This document shows positions 18,940 to 27,122 of a DNA stretch of 64,000 bases, piece after piece (the first letter of the stretch is position 1; every line of letters begins with the position of its first letter). The DNA comes from an uncultured bacterium (lineage in GTDB: Bacteria; Bacteroidota; Bacteroidia; Bacteroidales; Bacteroidaceae), in the NCBI GenBank assembly GCA_946188155.1, contig CAMHUC010000006.1, positions 1-64,000 of the forward strand, in the 5' to 3' direction. Made by a program: the position numbers and the translations under genes. A model generated the notes under the pieces. That model searched no databases. It saw only the letters and a program-made list of their open reading frames with translations, and was not told the DNA's origin.

Positions 18940-20556
18940 TCACTTCACCTGCACCACACGGTAGCTGTCGATGGTGCGGCGGTCCTGGCTGATGCTCATG
19001 CCCACCGCCCACACGGGGCGCTCATCGGCCGCGAAGCGCACGGCGTAGTCCTTCTTGATAATCTGGTCGGTGGCCTCCTCAGCGCTCTTCCCGAATTTCA
19101 GCTCTACGATGTAGATGCCATGAGGCAGCCGCAAGGCGATGTCCATGCGCCCGTCGGAGGTCTGCTCCTCAGCCGTCACGTCGGCGCCGATGGCCATCAG
19201 GGCGGCGTAGATGAGCGACTGATAGAGCTGCTCGTTCTGGTTACGGTCAGTGATGCTGTAGGGGATGCCGGCATACCAGATGCGAATCAGGTCTATGAAC
19301 TGTTCAAAGTTGATCTCCTGTCGGCGAAGACGCCTGAAGGCTTTGCTCAAGGTGTTCTGACTGCCCACATAGTCCTCCATATAGTATTTATAGAGCGACT
19401 CGGCAAAGCCCTCGCGCACCTCGCCGTTGGGGAATCCAAGTGTAAACTCCTGCTCAAAGGGGTCATACTCCTTCAGCGTCAGGTAGCCGCTCTGGAAGAG
19501 TACGGGTATGGGATCGGTGATGCGCTCCGTGGGCGCGTCGAATTGGCTGAGAGGCCCCTTGAAGTGCTCTATCTGCTGCAGGCTGATGTTGTGCTGCCGC
19601 ATCACGTTGACCAGCATCGAGGGGGTGCCGGTGCTGAACCAGAAGTTCATGATGTCGCCCATCGAGAAGGCGTTGATGAGGCTCCACGGGCAGTAGATGT
19701 CGGTCATCTCCTTCGAGAAGTGGTAGCCGTCGTAGGTATCCTTCAGCTTCGCCACGATGTCGTCATACGTGTAGTGCAGGTTCCAGCGTTTGTAGAGCCG
19801 GTTCATCTTCTCCGTCAGCAGCTCGATATCGGGTTTCATGTATGTCAGCAGCTCTTGCTCGGTGATGCCGCAGATGCCCTCATAGGCGGGGTCGAAGGTC
19901 AGCTGCTGCAGGTTGTTCAGCTCGCTGAACACCGATAGCTGCGAGAACTTCGAGATGCCCGTCAGGAACACGAAGCGCAGATACTGCGCCTGCGCCTTCA
20001 GCGGCGAGAACAGGTTGCGCACGCGGTTGCGGATGTAGTCCTGAAGCTCCAGGTCGTTGATGCTGTCGAGCATCGGCGCGTCGTACTCGTCGATGAGGAT
20101 GACCACCTGCTCGCCCGTCTGCTCGTGGGCGGTTTCTATCATTCGTGTTAGTCGTGCGTCATAGTTTGTAGGATCCTTATACTCACCAAGCCCAAACTTA
20201 CGCTCCTGCTGTTCCAAGATGGCATTAATGGTACCATGCACCAGCTCTTTCTCAAAATACTTGCCGTTCGACAGGTCGAGGCGTATGACGGGATACTGCC
20301 GCCACTCCTTCTCCTTATCATATATATACAGCCCCTCGAACAGCTCCCGCCGCCCCTCGAAGTAGCAGCGCAGCGTGTCCACTAACAATGACTTGCCGAA
20401 GCGGCGCGGACGGCTGAGGAAGAAATTCTTAGCCTCGGTCGTCACCATCCGCCACACATACTCCGTCTTATCGGCATAGACCGCCTTGCGCTGGCGGATC
20501 CAGTCGAACTCCTGCACGCCCACGGCGTAGCCTCTTCTCTTCTCAGTCTGTTCCAT
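18940..20556 (-). CDS. AAA-ATPase-like / PD-(D/E)XK nuclease family protein
   Basis: The 538-residue product combines an AAA_ATPase-like domain (YADKTEYVWRMV, FLSRPRRFGKSLLVDTLRCY with the P-loop, VVILIDEYDAPML as Walker B, FVFLTGISKF) with a C-terminal PD-(D/E)XK-type domain (DGRMDIALRLPHGIYIVELK, catalytic D...ExK). This two-domain family (PF09820 plus PF08011 type) is extremely common and multicopy in Bacteroidales, and its role is not established; defence or mobile-element association is often suspected. The start MEQTEKRRG is chosen because family members begin there; an in-frame upstream ATG adds 35 atypical residues. Confidence 0.88.
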   Translation of the reverse strand: MEQTEKRRGYAVGVQEFDWIRQRKAVYADKTEYVWRMVTTEAKNFFLSRPRRFGKSLLVDTLRCYFEGRRELFEGLYIYDKEKEWRQYPVIRLDLSNGKYFEKELVHGTINAILEQQERKFGLGEYKDPTNYDARLTRMIETAHEQTGEQVVILIDEYDAPMLDSINDLELQDYIRNRVRNLFSPLKAQAQYLRFVFLTGISKFSQLSVFSELNNLQQLTFDPAYEGICGITEQELLTYMKPDIELLTEKMNRLYKRWNLHYTYDDIVAKLKDTYDGYHFSKEMTDIYCPWSLINAFSMGDIMNFWFSTGTPSMLVNVMRQHNISLQQIEHFKGPLSQFDAPTERITDPIPVLFQSGYLTLKEYDPFEQEFTLGFPNGEVREGFAESLYKYYMEDYVGSQNTLSKAFRRLRRQEINFEQFIDLIRIWYAGIPYSITDRNQNEQLYQSLIYAALMAIGADVTAEEQTSDGRMDIALRLPHGIYIVELKFGKSAEEATDQIIKKDYAVRFAADERPVWAVGMSISQDRRTIDSYRVVQVK

Positions 20557-20740
20557 ATCTTTATCCGGGCAAGCCGCTGATGGCTGTTTCCGTTTGCAAA
20601 TATAGGCAAAATTTTCGAAATTATCCCAAGGAAGAGGAAAAAAATGAAGGAAACAGCCCAAATTAGACTGAATACCGCCATCAGAACCTTACTTAAAAAG
20701 CGAGGCAGGCTCGAACACGGCAGGGGGCATTAAACGGCGG

Positions 20741-20886
20741 CTACAGGAAGCCTCCCTACAGTTGCGAGAAGCCTCCCTACAGTTGCGAGAAGCCTTCCTA
20801 CAGATGCGAGAAGCCTCCCTACAGTTGCAGGAAGCCTCCCTACAGATGCGAGAAGCCTCCCTACAGTTGCAGGAAGCCTCCCCTCA
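20741..20886. repeat. 21-bp tandem repeat array A
   Basis: The motif CTACAG recurs at exact 21-bp steps (20756, 20777, 20798, 20819, 20840, 20861), each unit carrying GAAGCCTCC (GGAGGCTTC on the other strand). A short partial unit precedes the array. The plus strand is open in one frame (20762-21043), giving a REASLQL/M heptad peptide, but no ribosome-binding site or family match supports translation. There are no spacers, so it is not a CRISPR. A GC box and hairpin follow at 21024-21128. Confidence 0.88.
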
Positions 20887-21023
20887 GACGAAGGAAGGCT
20901 CTTTAGCTCCGAATTCTTTTGAGAATTGCTTACTCCGAAAGGTGTTGCCAGCCAGCGACTCCGTCACTAAGAGTACGGAAAGCTATTTGCCGGGCAGCAG
21001 GCACGGGGATAGCGGCCATACTC

Positions 21024-21128
21024 GTGCGCGCACGCGCGTATAGTATTGGATTATGAAGAAAACATGTGTACTATGTGTACCATCTGACACAGCGTGGTGG
21101 CAGATGGTACAGATGGTACACATGTTTT
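21024..21128. repeat. GC-box plus tandem-repeat hairpin (element 2)
   Basis: A GC-alternating box (21024-21040, GTGCGCGCACGCGCGTA) leads, after about 20 bp, to a hairpin: arms 21059-21090 and 21097-21128 pair over 32 bp with three mismatches around a 6-nt loop. Each arm holds two tandem 9-mers (TGTACCATC-type). It ends 4 bp before the stop codon of the ferritin-like gene and could also terminate that transcript. Confidence 0.85.
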
Positions 21129-21132
21129 GGCT

Positions 21133-21594
21133 TTACATCATCTCTATAAGGAAGTTCTCGTAGCCCAGCTTCTTGATGTAGTTCAGGTACTGAGCCTCCC
21201 AGGCCATGTGCTCCACCTCGCCGTCGATCCACTTCTGGATGAGCTTCTTGGTGGGATAGTCGTCGTTGAAGGCCTCGGCCAGCTCGCTCAGCTGCTTGAT
21301 GGCCGTGGGCTCGTAGTCGTTCTCAATCTGCTCCTTCGGGTCATCGTAGAAGGGGAACTCGATGGTCTTCATGGCCTCCTGCAGGTCGGCGGGCTTGCAG
21401 CCCAGCTCCACCAGGCGGTTGAGCACCTCTTCGGCCTCCTCCCACTCTTCCTCTGCCTCTTCCTTCCACTTGTCGGCCAGCTTGTTCCAGCCGTTCAGGC
21501 GGTCGTAGGCCGAGAAGGCGAAATGCTGCTTACTGTTACCAAACCATACAGCGCCCAGATAGGCAAACTGCTTCAATGCTTCTTCTTTTGTCAT
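21133..21594 (-). CDS. Ferritin-like (bacterioferritin-type) four-helix protein
   Basis: The 153-residue acidic, all-helical protein resembles ferritin-like domains: a first helix pair rich in Glu (EEAEEEWEEAEEVLNRLVEL) and a last helix DGEVEHMAWEAQYLNYIKKLG, similar to the E-x-x-H metal-binding helix of bacterioferritin, followed by the ENFLIEMM end. Many Bacteroidetes carry such proteins, probably storing iron or consuming peroxide. It follows the OhrR-like regulator gene by 33 bp on the same strand, which fits a peroxide-response unit. Exact family membership is inferred from a few motifs, so a generic helical protein remains possible. Confidence 0.6.
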   Translation of the reverse strand: MTKEEALKQFAYLGAVWFGNSKQHFAFSAYDRLNGWNKLADKWKEEAEEEWEEAEEVLNRLVELGCKPADLQEAMKTIEFPFYDDPKEQIENDYEPTAIKQLSELAEAFNDDYPTKKLIQKWIDGEVEHMAWEAQYLNYIKKLGYENFLIEMM

Positions 21595-21627
21595 GATTGC
21601 TTAATCTTTAATAGTTATAAAATGTTA

Positions 21628-22068
21628 TTATTCTGAAAGTATCTCTATCAGACGGTCGAGCTGCGGGTTGACCACAGCATACTCCTCAAGATTGATGCCT
21701 CTCTCGGTGAGCACCGAGGCCATGCAGTCGGGCACGCTGGCCGCCTGCTGCTCCAGGGCCCGCCCGTGCTCTGTCAGGGTAATGATAATCTGCCGGCCGT
21801 CATCCCTGTTCTTCTTGCGAGCCACCAGTTTCATCGCCTCCATGCGCTTGATGAGCGGCGTGAGCGTGTTGCTCTCGAGATAGAGTCGCCGCGAGATGGC
21901 GTTCAGCAGCTGGGCATCCTGCTCCCAGAGCACCATCAGCACCAGATACTGCGTGTAGGTGATGCCCAGGGGAGCCAGCATGGGCTGGTAAGCCTGTATC
22001 ATCAAGCGTGCTGCCGTGTAGAGACGGAAGCAGCCCTGGCGACTCAATTTCAGATTATCACTACTCAT
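21628..22068 (-). CDS. MarR-family regulator, OhrR-like peroxide sensor
   Basis: The 146-residue protein has the MarR winged-helix core (TYTQYLVLMVLWEQDAQLLN, LYLESNTLTPLIKRMEAMKLV, KNRDDGRQIIITLTEHGRAL). Its N-terminus RQGCFRLYTAARLMIQAYQP matches OhrR, with Cys13 in the place of the peroxide-reactive cysteine. OhrR proteins repress organic-hydroperoxide resistance genes until the cysteine is oxidised. No ohr gene is nearby; the downstream ferritin-like gene (gap 33 bp) is the likely regulated partner. A TAACTTTG -7 box lies upstream on the minus strand at 22089-22096. Confidence 0.88.
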   Translation of the reverse strand: MSSDNLKLSRQGCFRLYTAARLMIQAYQPMLAPLGITYTQYLVLMVLWEQDAQLLNAISRRLYLESNTLTPLIKRMEAMKLVARKKNRDDGRQIIITLTEHGRALEQQAASVPDCMASVLTERGINLEEYAVVNPQLDRLIEILSE

Positions 22069-22227
22069 ACAATTAATCGTTTGCGATGCAAAGTTACGAA
22101 TTATTCCATAGAGTAAATATAAAAAGGTGATTTTTTAATATCTTTTAATAGAACGGTCGCATACGATTAAAATAGTTTTAGCATTCCTTTTAAACCATCT
22201 GCCTATTTCTGCGTCTATATAAACATT

Positions 22228-24831
22228 ATGACTAGATTTGTATTGTTTCTGGGTTTTCTGTTCTTATCTCTGACGGCCCTGGCTCAGGGTAGCGTCAGGG
22301 GAAAAGTGCTCGACAGGCAGACCGACGAGGGCCTGCCCTATGTGAATATCCGAGTGGTGCAGGGCGAAAAGCTCGTCAAGGGCGCCATCACCGACGGCAC
22401 AGGTGCGTTCAGCATCACGGGCCTGGCCGACGGCAGCTATCAGCTACAGGTGTCGTACGTGGGCTACAAGGACCTCACCCGCCAGTTCACCATCGCGCCC
22501 AGCGACCGCCGGGCCCACTTCAACGCCCTCTACATCGCCGAGGACCAGAAGACGCTGAAGGAGGTGACCGTCACCGGCCAGCGTTCGCAGATGAAGCTCG
22601 AGGTGGACCGCAAGGTATTTTCCGTAGACCAGATGATTGCCTCGGCGGGCGGCTCGGCCTCGGAACTGCTCGAACAGATACCGAGCATCGAGGTGACCAC
22701 CGACGGCGAGATCTCGCTGCGGGGCAACTCGAGCGTGGAGGTGTGGATCAACGGCAAGGCCTCAGGGCTGACGGCCGACAACCGTGGCGAGATACTCCAG
22801 CAGATACCCGCCGAGAGCATCGAGCGCATCGAGGTGATCGACAACCCGAGTGCCAAGTTCTCACCCGAAGGGTCGGCAGGCATCATCAACATCATCCTGA
22901 AGCGCGACCGCAAGGCAGGCTACTACGGCTCGCTGCGCGTGGGGGCCAACAACCACGGCGGCTGGAACACGGGCGGCAACATCAACTACTCGAGCGGCGT
23001 GCTCGACGCCTTCGCCAACCTGGGCTACCGCCGCCGGGCGGGCACCGGGGGCAACGAGAGCGAGCAGGAGTACCTCATGACACGCGAATACCAGAACGCC
23101 ACGGGAAGCAGCGAGAACAGAGGCGGCAACCTCTTCGGACGCCTCGGACTCACCTGGCACGTGACGCAGAAGGACGACATCTCGCTATCGGGCATGACCA
23201 TGCAGGGCAAGAACGACAACGAGAGCTCGACGAACTACCTCTACGGTCTGATAGGCCAGGGACCCTACAAGCAGATGCACCGCGAGAACACCGGCGAGGG
23301 CGACATGCACATGTATCACGGCGAGCTGGCCTACGAGCACAGCTGGGCCGACTTCCACAAGCTGAAGGCCAACTTCTCCTACAACCGCTGGATGGCCGAC
23401 AACGACAACACCTACCGCGACCGCACCATCGCCATCGGCAACTCAGACCCCGCAACGACCAACGCAGAACTCTATCAATACCGCCCCATGCACGTGCGCA
23501 ACCGCTCGATGGAGGCCAAGCTCGACTACGAGAACCAGATCACCGAGAAACTGAAGCTGGAGGCGGGCTACAACGGACGCTTCTCGCACGAGAACTCGCC
23601 ACTGGAGTCGTGGGTGGCCGACAACTGGGAGGGCACGGGACGCACGCTCGACGAGGCCTACTACAACCGCTTCATCTACGACATGGACACCCACGCACTC
23701 TACGCCACCGTCACCACCTCGCTGGGCAAGCTCGGCATCATGGGCGGACTGCGCGGAGAGTACTGGAAGGTACACACCGAGAGCTACGACTACCAGCAGG
23801 AGAACGACCCCGCCAAGCGCAACGAGCCCTTCAAGAAGGACTTCTTCCAGCTCTTCCCCAGCCTATTCCTCAACTACCAGCTGACCGAGTCGGCACAGCT
23901 GCAGCTGAACTACACGCGCCGACTGCGCCGACCCTGGGGCGGACAGCTCAACTCGTTCAAGAACACCAGCGACGCATCGATGGTCTCGTTCGGCAATCCC
24001 GAGCTGACACCGGAGTACACCAACTCGTTCTCGCTCAACTTCCTCAAGACCTGGGAGGAGCACACGCTGAGCATCAGCTCCTACTACCGGCCCACGACCG
24101 ACGTCATCCAGCGCATCCGCTATCAGGGCAACGACGGGGTGATGTATATGACCCAGGAGAACGTGGCCAAGAACCAGCGCGCCGGACTGGAGCTGATCGT
24201 GAAGAACAAGCTCTTCCGCATCCTCGACCTGACGACGACGCTCAACGGCTATTACTATAAGGTGGACGGATTCGAGTATCAGATCATGGGGCAGACCGTC
24301 ACCGGAGCCGCCGAGGAGAGCTTCTCGTGGGACGCACGCCTGCTGGCCTCGCTGATGCTGCCCTACGACATCTCCATCCAGGCCACGGGCAACCTGCGCT
24401 CGCGAGGGGCCATCACCCAGGGCTACCGCCGCTCCAACCAGTCGCTCGACCTGGGGCTGCGCAAGTCGTTCTTCAACAAGCGCCTGGCCCTGAGCATCAA
24501 CTGGCGCGACGTGTTCAACAGCCGCAAGTGGGAGAACTACACATCGAGCGACACCTTCACCCGCCACCAGAAGAACTGGCGCGACCCGCGCATCAACGTC
24601 ACCGTGAGCTGGAACTTCGGCAACATGAACAATGAGAAGCGTCCTGGCGGAGGAGGCGGTGACTTCGGCGGCGGTGACGAGGATATGCCGATGGGCTTCG
24701 GCGACGGCGGCGGACAGCAACAGGGCCCCCAGCAGCAGGGCAACCAGCAGAATCAGCAGCCGCAACAGAATCAGCAGAATCAGCAGCAAGAACAGTCTCA
24801 GGAGCAGACCGCTGAGGGCAGAGAAGGATAA
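22228..24831 (+). CDS. TonB-linked outer-membrane beta-barrel protein
   Basis: The 867-residue protein has a signal peptide, a carboxypeptidase-regulatory-like domain (about 20-105: GSVRGKVLDRQTDEGLPYVN), a plug domain (about 115-225: LLEQIPSIEVTTDGEISLRG) and a large barrel of the outer-membrane protein beta-barrel family (PF14905 type). Barrel family members of this kind in Bacteroidetes are TonB-linked but their ligands are mostly unknown; no SusD partner is adjacent. The final strand VTVSWNFG should end the protein, yet about 70 further residues follow: Gly/Asp-rich, then almost pure Gln/Asn. The start is a single ATG preceded by an AT-rich region. Confidence 0.88.
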   Translation: MTRFVLFLGFLFLSLTALAQGSVRGKVLDRQTDEGLPYVNIRVVQGEKLVKGAITDGTGAFSITGLADGSYQLQVSYVGYKDLTRQFTIAPSDRRAHFNALYIAEDQKTLKEVTVTGQRSQMKLEVDRKVFSVDQMIASAGGSASELLEQIPSIEVTTDGEISLRGNSSVEVWINGKASGLTADNRGEILQQIPAESIERIEVIDNPSAKFSPEGSAGIINIILKRDRKAGYYGSLRVGANNHGGWNTGGNINYSSGVLDAFANLGYRRRAGTGGNESEQEYLMTREYQNATGSSENRGGNLFGRLGLTWHVTQKDDISLSGMTMQGKNDNESSTNYLYGLIGQGPYKQMHRENTGEGDMHMYHGELAYEHSWADFHKLKANFSYNRWMADNDNTYRDRTIAIGNSDPATTNAELYQYRPMHVRNRSMEAKLDYENQITEKLKLEAGYNGRFSHENSPLESWVADNWEGTGRTLDEAYYNRFIYDMDTHALYATVTTSLGKLGIMGGLRGEYWKVHTESYDYQQENDPAKRNEPFKKDFFQLFPSLFLNYQLTESAQLQLNYTRRLRRPWGGQLNSFKNTSDASMVSFGNPELTPEYTNSFSLNFLKTWEEHTLSISSYYRPTTDVIQRIRYQGNDGVMYMTQENVAKNQRAGLELIVKNKLFRILDLTTTLNGYYYKVDGFEYQIMGQTVTGAAEESFSWDARLLASLMLPYDISIQATGNLRSRGAITQGYRRSNQSLDLGLRKSFFNKRLALSINWRDVFNSRKWENYTSSDTFTRHQKNWRDPRINVTVSWNFGNMNNEKRPGGGGGDFGGGDEDMPMGFGDGGGQQQGPQQQGNQQNQQPQQNQQNQQQEQSQEQTAEGREG

Positions 24832-25005
24832 GGCTATTGGAGGTCCTGAATGTTGCACTCGATGACATCAAGGCACAGATCATCAAGCACTACCAGCGCC
24901 TTTCAGACCGTGAGGCGTATGTCGCTCGTAAATTCGCTTGTAATCGCTCGTAATTTTCACACTCTTGCGAGAGGATTTTTATTGATTTTCAACACCTTAC
25001 ACATT

Positions 25006-25072
25006 GTCGCTCGTAAAATCGCTCGTAAAATCGCTCGTAATCGCTCGTAATTTTCACTCTTTTACGAGCGAC
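25006..25072. repeat. TCGCTCGTAA tandem repeats with inverted copy
   Basis: Four tandem copies of TCGCTCGTAA(AA) at 25006-25050 face one inverted copy at 25060-25072, giving a 13-bp stem. The inverted copy forms the last codons and the region just before the stop (25054) of the broken AlbA-type gene. Similar copies occur at about 24921-24953. The stretch 24832-25005 holds no convincing gene; a short open frame ending at 24953 may be another relic. Confidence 0.75.
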
Positions 25073-26288
25073 CATACAGATCTGTTACCTGCGGTTTCGT
25101 TAACAATCTTACCGTCTTCTCGTATCTTGCGCAAGATGTTATCTATCTTGTTCATTTTCTGCTTATCATCCAGCTGGTCTGACAAAACATCCCAAAGAAG
25201 ATTTACTATTTCTTGCTTTGTTAGGCTGTTGTGATCTTTTAGTGAATCAAGCAGTAGTACCTCGCACTTCTTATCCGCCAGCCCCTTATGTAGTCCTCGT
25301 ATGTGCCATCGTAGAATCCACCGCTGTTCCTGAATTCCAGTTCATTCTCGCGCTCAATCACGATAATACGGGCATCCTCCGCATAATTTTGATGGGCTAT
25401 GCAATTATGGAGGGCTTCGAGTATCACCTCGCTATCGTACTTCATCCCCTCGCCTGGCAGGAAACTGTTCTTTGGGAATAGCTTGAACGGATAGTTTCGG
25501 ATTTTGTGCATCACCTCCGTTGTTGTCAACAGGAACGGGATAGTGAACACCTGTCCCACATTGTCTTTATCAGCCAGCCGCCACACGATTTCACCTATAT
25601 AATTGATGTAGTGTAACGATTCTGGTTTGCCCAGCAACAGAATAGCCGTATTTGTTATCTTCCCGTCAATGGTAATCTTTGCCTTATTCAAAAACACCTC
25701 ATCGCTCCAACCGTCCACATCAGCCTTCTGCTTGGGATAATGCTCCTTGTATCCCTCGCGAGCCTTCTTGATGGCTTCCTCGTCCAAGTCAGCTATAGTT
25801 GCCCCCTCAACAATCTGTTTCGACCAGTCCTCATTCACCGTCTGGCTACGTATCTCTTCATATTTGTTCATGTCGAGTGCTACCAAACTCTCACCACGAC
25901 GGGCATAGAAGTGTCCTTGCCATGCCATCGGGATACCACGAGGCGCAGCAGGTATCTGGAACATCAGTACACGCTTACCCTCAACCTCCAACTCGTATAT
26001 CTCACGGAAGGTATTGTTGTCAGTAGTATGTTGTGACAAGTCTTGCTTCAATTTCTGTAGGCTCTTCATTCCGTTCTTGTACGACGTGCCTAATATCTCC
26101 CGTGTCTTGTCATGCACTCCGAATATCAGCCAGGCGAAATCCTTATCTCTCAGGTTCGCCTCGTTACTCAATGCCGAGAAATACTTGCCCAAGTCGTCGA
26201 AGTCAAAGTTGTTCTCAGCCTTCTTGAACTCTACCACCTCATTCTCATGATGGTAACGCAGTTTATCGAATGTCTCGTATATGTTCAT
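25054..26288 (-). pseudogene. AlbA/Schlafen-type ATP-binding regulator, internally deleted
   Basis: The intact first part (about 350 residues from MNIYETFDKLRYHHE) carries the AlbA_2/Schlafen-like DNA-binding domain (ENEVVEFKKAENNFDF, GHFYARRGESLVAL) and the start of the ATPase-like domain (EVILEALHNCIAHQNY, FRNSGGFYDGTYEDYI). After that the frame runs out at 25239. The C-terminal winged-helix end is still readable in another frame on the same strand down to 25054 (SLTKQEIVNLLWDVLSD, KMNKIDNILRKIREDGKIV). About 130 residues between the two are missing, so a deletion plus frameshift has broken the gene. A TAATTTTG -7 box is at 26309-26316. It lies just downstream of the defence-type cluster. 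Confidence 0.8.
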
Positions 26289-26343
26289 TGTATATTTTTC
26301 TTTTACTGCAAAATTACACATTTTTTTAGAAATAATTAATTGG

Positions 26344-26883
26344 TTAGGCAGCAAATAGTAAAGCTGCAATAGCTCCAACCCCTTCTGCAGCAATCTTACC
26401 GAACCAATCGCCATCTGTAAGTTTATGCTCTACAATATAGTTACGGAGTTTTATCCGCCATTCCTTATTTTGGAGCAAAAACCAAAGATCCTCATCAAGA
26501 TAAGCATATGATACATTCTCAATCAGCCAACCTTTCGATGGAGTATGTCCTTTGCTAAGTGATTCGCCAGGGTACTGCAGATGCCAAAAGCCATCCGTCT
26601 CCATATGCCAGAAAGGCTTTTCTATTCCCGTCAAGTCATCGAACTGAGATGGTTTGGCATACTTTGACATTAGCATTAAGTAGCGCCTTTCTATCCAATC
26701 GTTAATGACGAATCTGTTATCTATGAACACCTTGCCATCTATACCATCAATGATTGCAAGCAATAATACAGGCTTAGCCACGATAACCTCACCGTGTATC
26801 TTTGCCTGTCTTATATTCATTATCCGCTTCGTATAGTGAGCAAAACATTGCTCGTAATCGTAGAACCTAATGATCCTATTCAT
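26344..26883 (-). CDS. Single-domain SBD-like (phosphorothioate-reader-like) protein
   Basis: The 179-residue protein is essentially one domain resembling the N-terminus of the protein at 27123-29363 and the sulfur-binding domain of phosphorothioate-dependent restriction enzymes: AKPVLLLAIIDGI, PFWHMETDGFWHLQ and YLDEDLWFLLQNKEWRIKLR. The His of the family-typical PHK motif is absent (VAKPVLL). A short hydrophobic Gly/Ala tail (GVGAIAALLFAA) ends the protein. It has its own -7 box (TATCTTTG, 26910-26917) and is separated by 240 bp from the operon. It may be an accessory or regulatory reader; the function is inferred from fold resemblance only. Confidence 0.6.
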   Translation of the reverse strand: MNRIIRFYDYEQCFAHYTKRIMNIRQAKIHGEVIVAKPVLLLAIIDGIDGKVFIDNRFVINDWIERRYLMLMSKYAKPSQFDDLTGIEKPFWHMETDGFWHLQYPGESLSKGHTPSKGWLIENVSYAYLDEDLWFLLQNKEWRIKLRNYIVEHKLTDGDWFGKIAAEGVGAIAALLFAA

Positions 26884-27122
26884 CGCTCTTCGTTATTGAT
26901 TTGTGGCGACAAAGATACGAAAAAGATTGGAAAGATAGTCTCTTTTTATAATAAAAGCGATAAACTTCTATGTAAGTTTAACGCTTTTCTAAGCTAATTA
27001 TGCTCTAACAGCATCATTCCATTCACTATATATATAATCTCCAAATAACCTTCCTTATAATCCGCTTTTCTATCGAAATTCACGATGCTTAAGGGAATCA
27101 GACACCATTAGACACTTCTATA

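Noticed and set aside
20741..20886. Possible CRISPR array
   Set aside because: The units are head-to-tail at 21 bp without spacers, and no cas gene is in the window.
20762..21043. Open frame through the 21-bp array giving a heptad-like peptide
   Set aside because: A repeat with a multiple of three bases stays open by chance; there is no ribosome-binding site or homologue and the frame continues into the GC box.
24832..24953. Short gene after the TonB-linked barrel (ends LSDREAYVARKFACNRS)
   Set aside because: It has no start signal separate from the barrel gene, is very short and ends in the repeat array; at most a relic.
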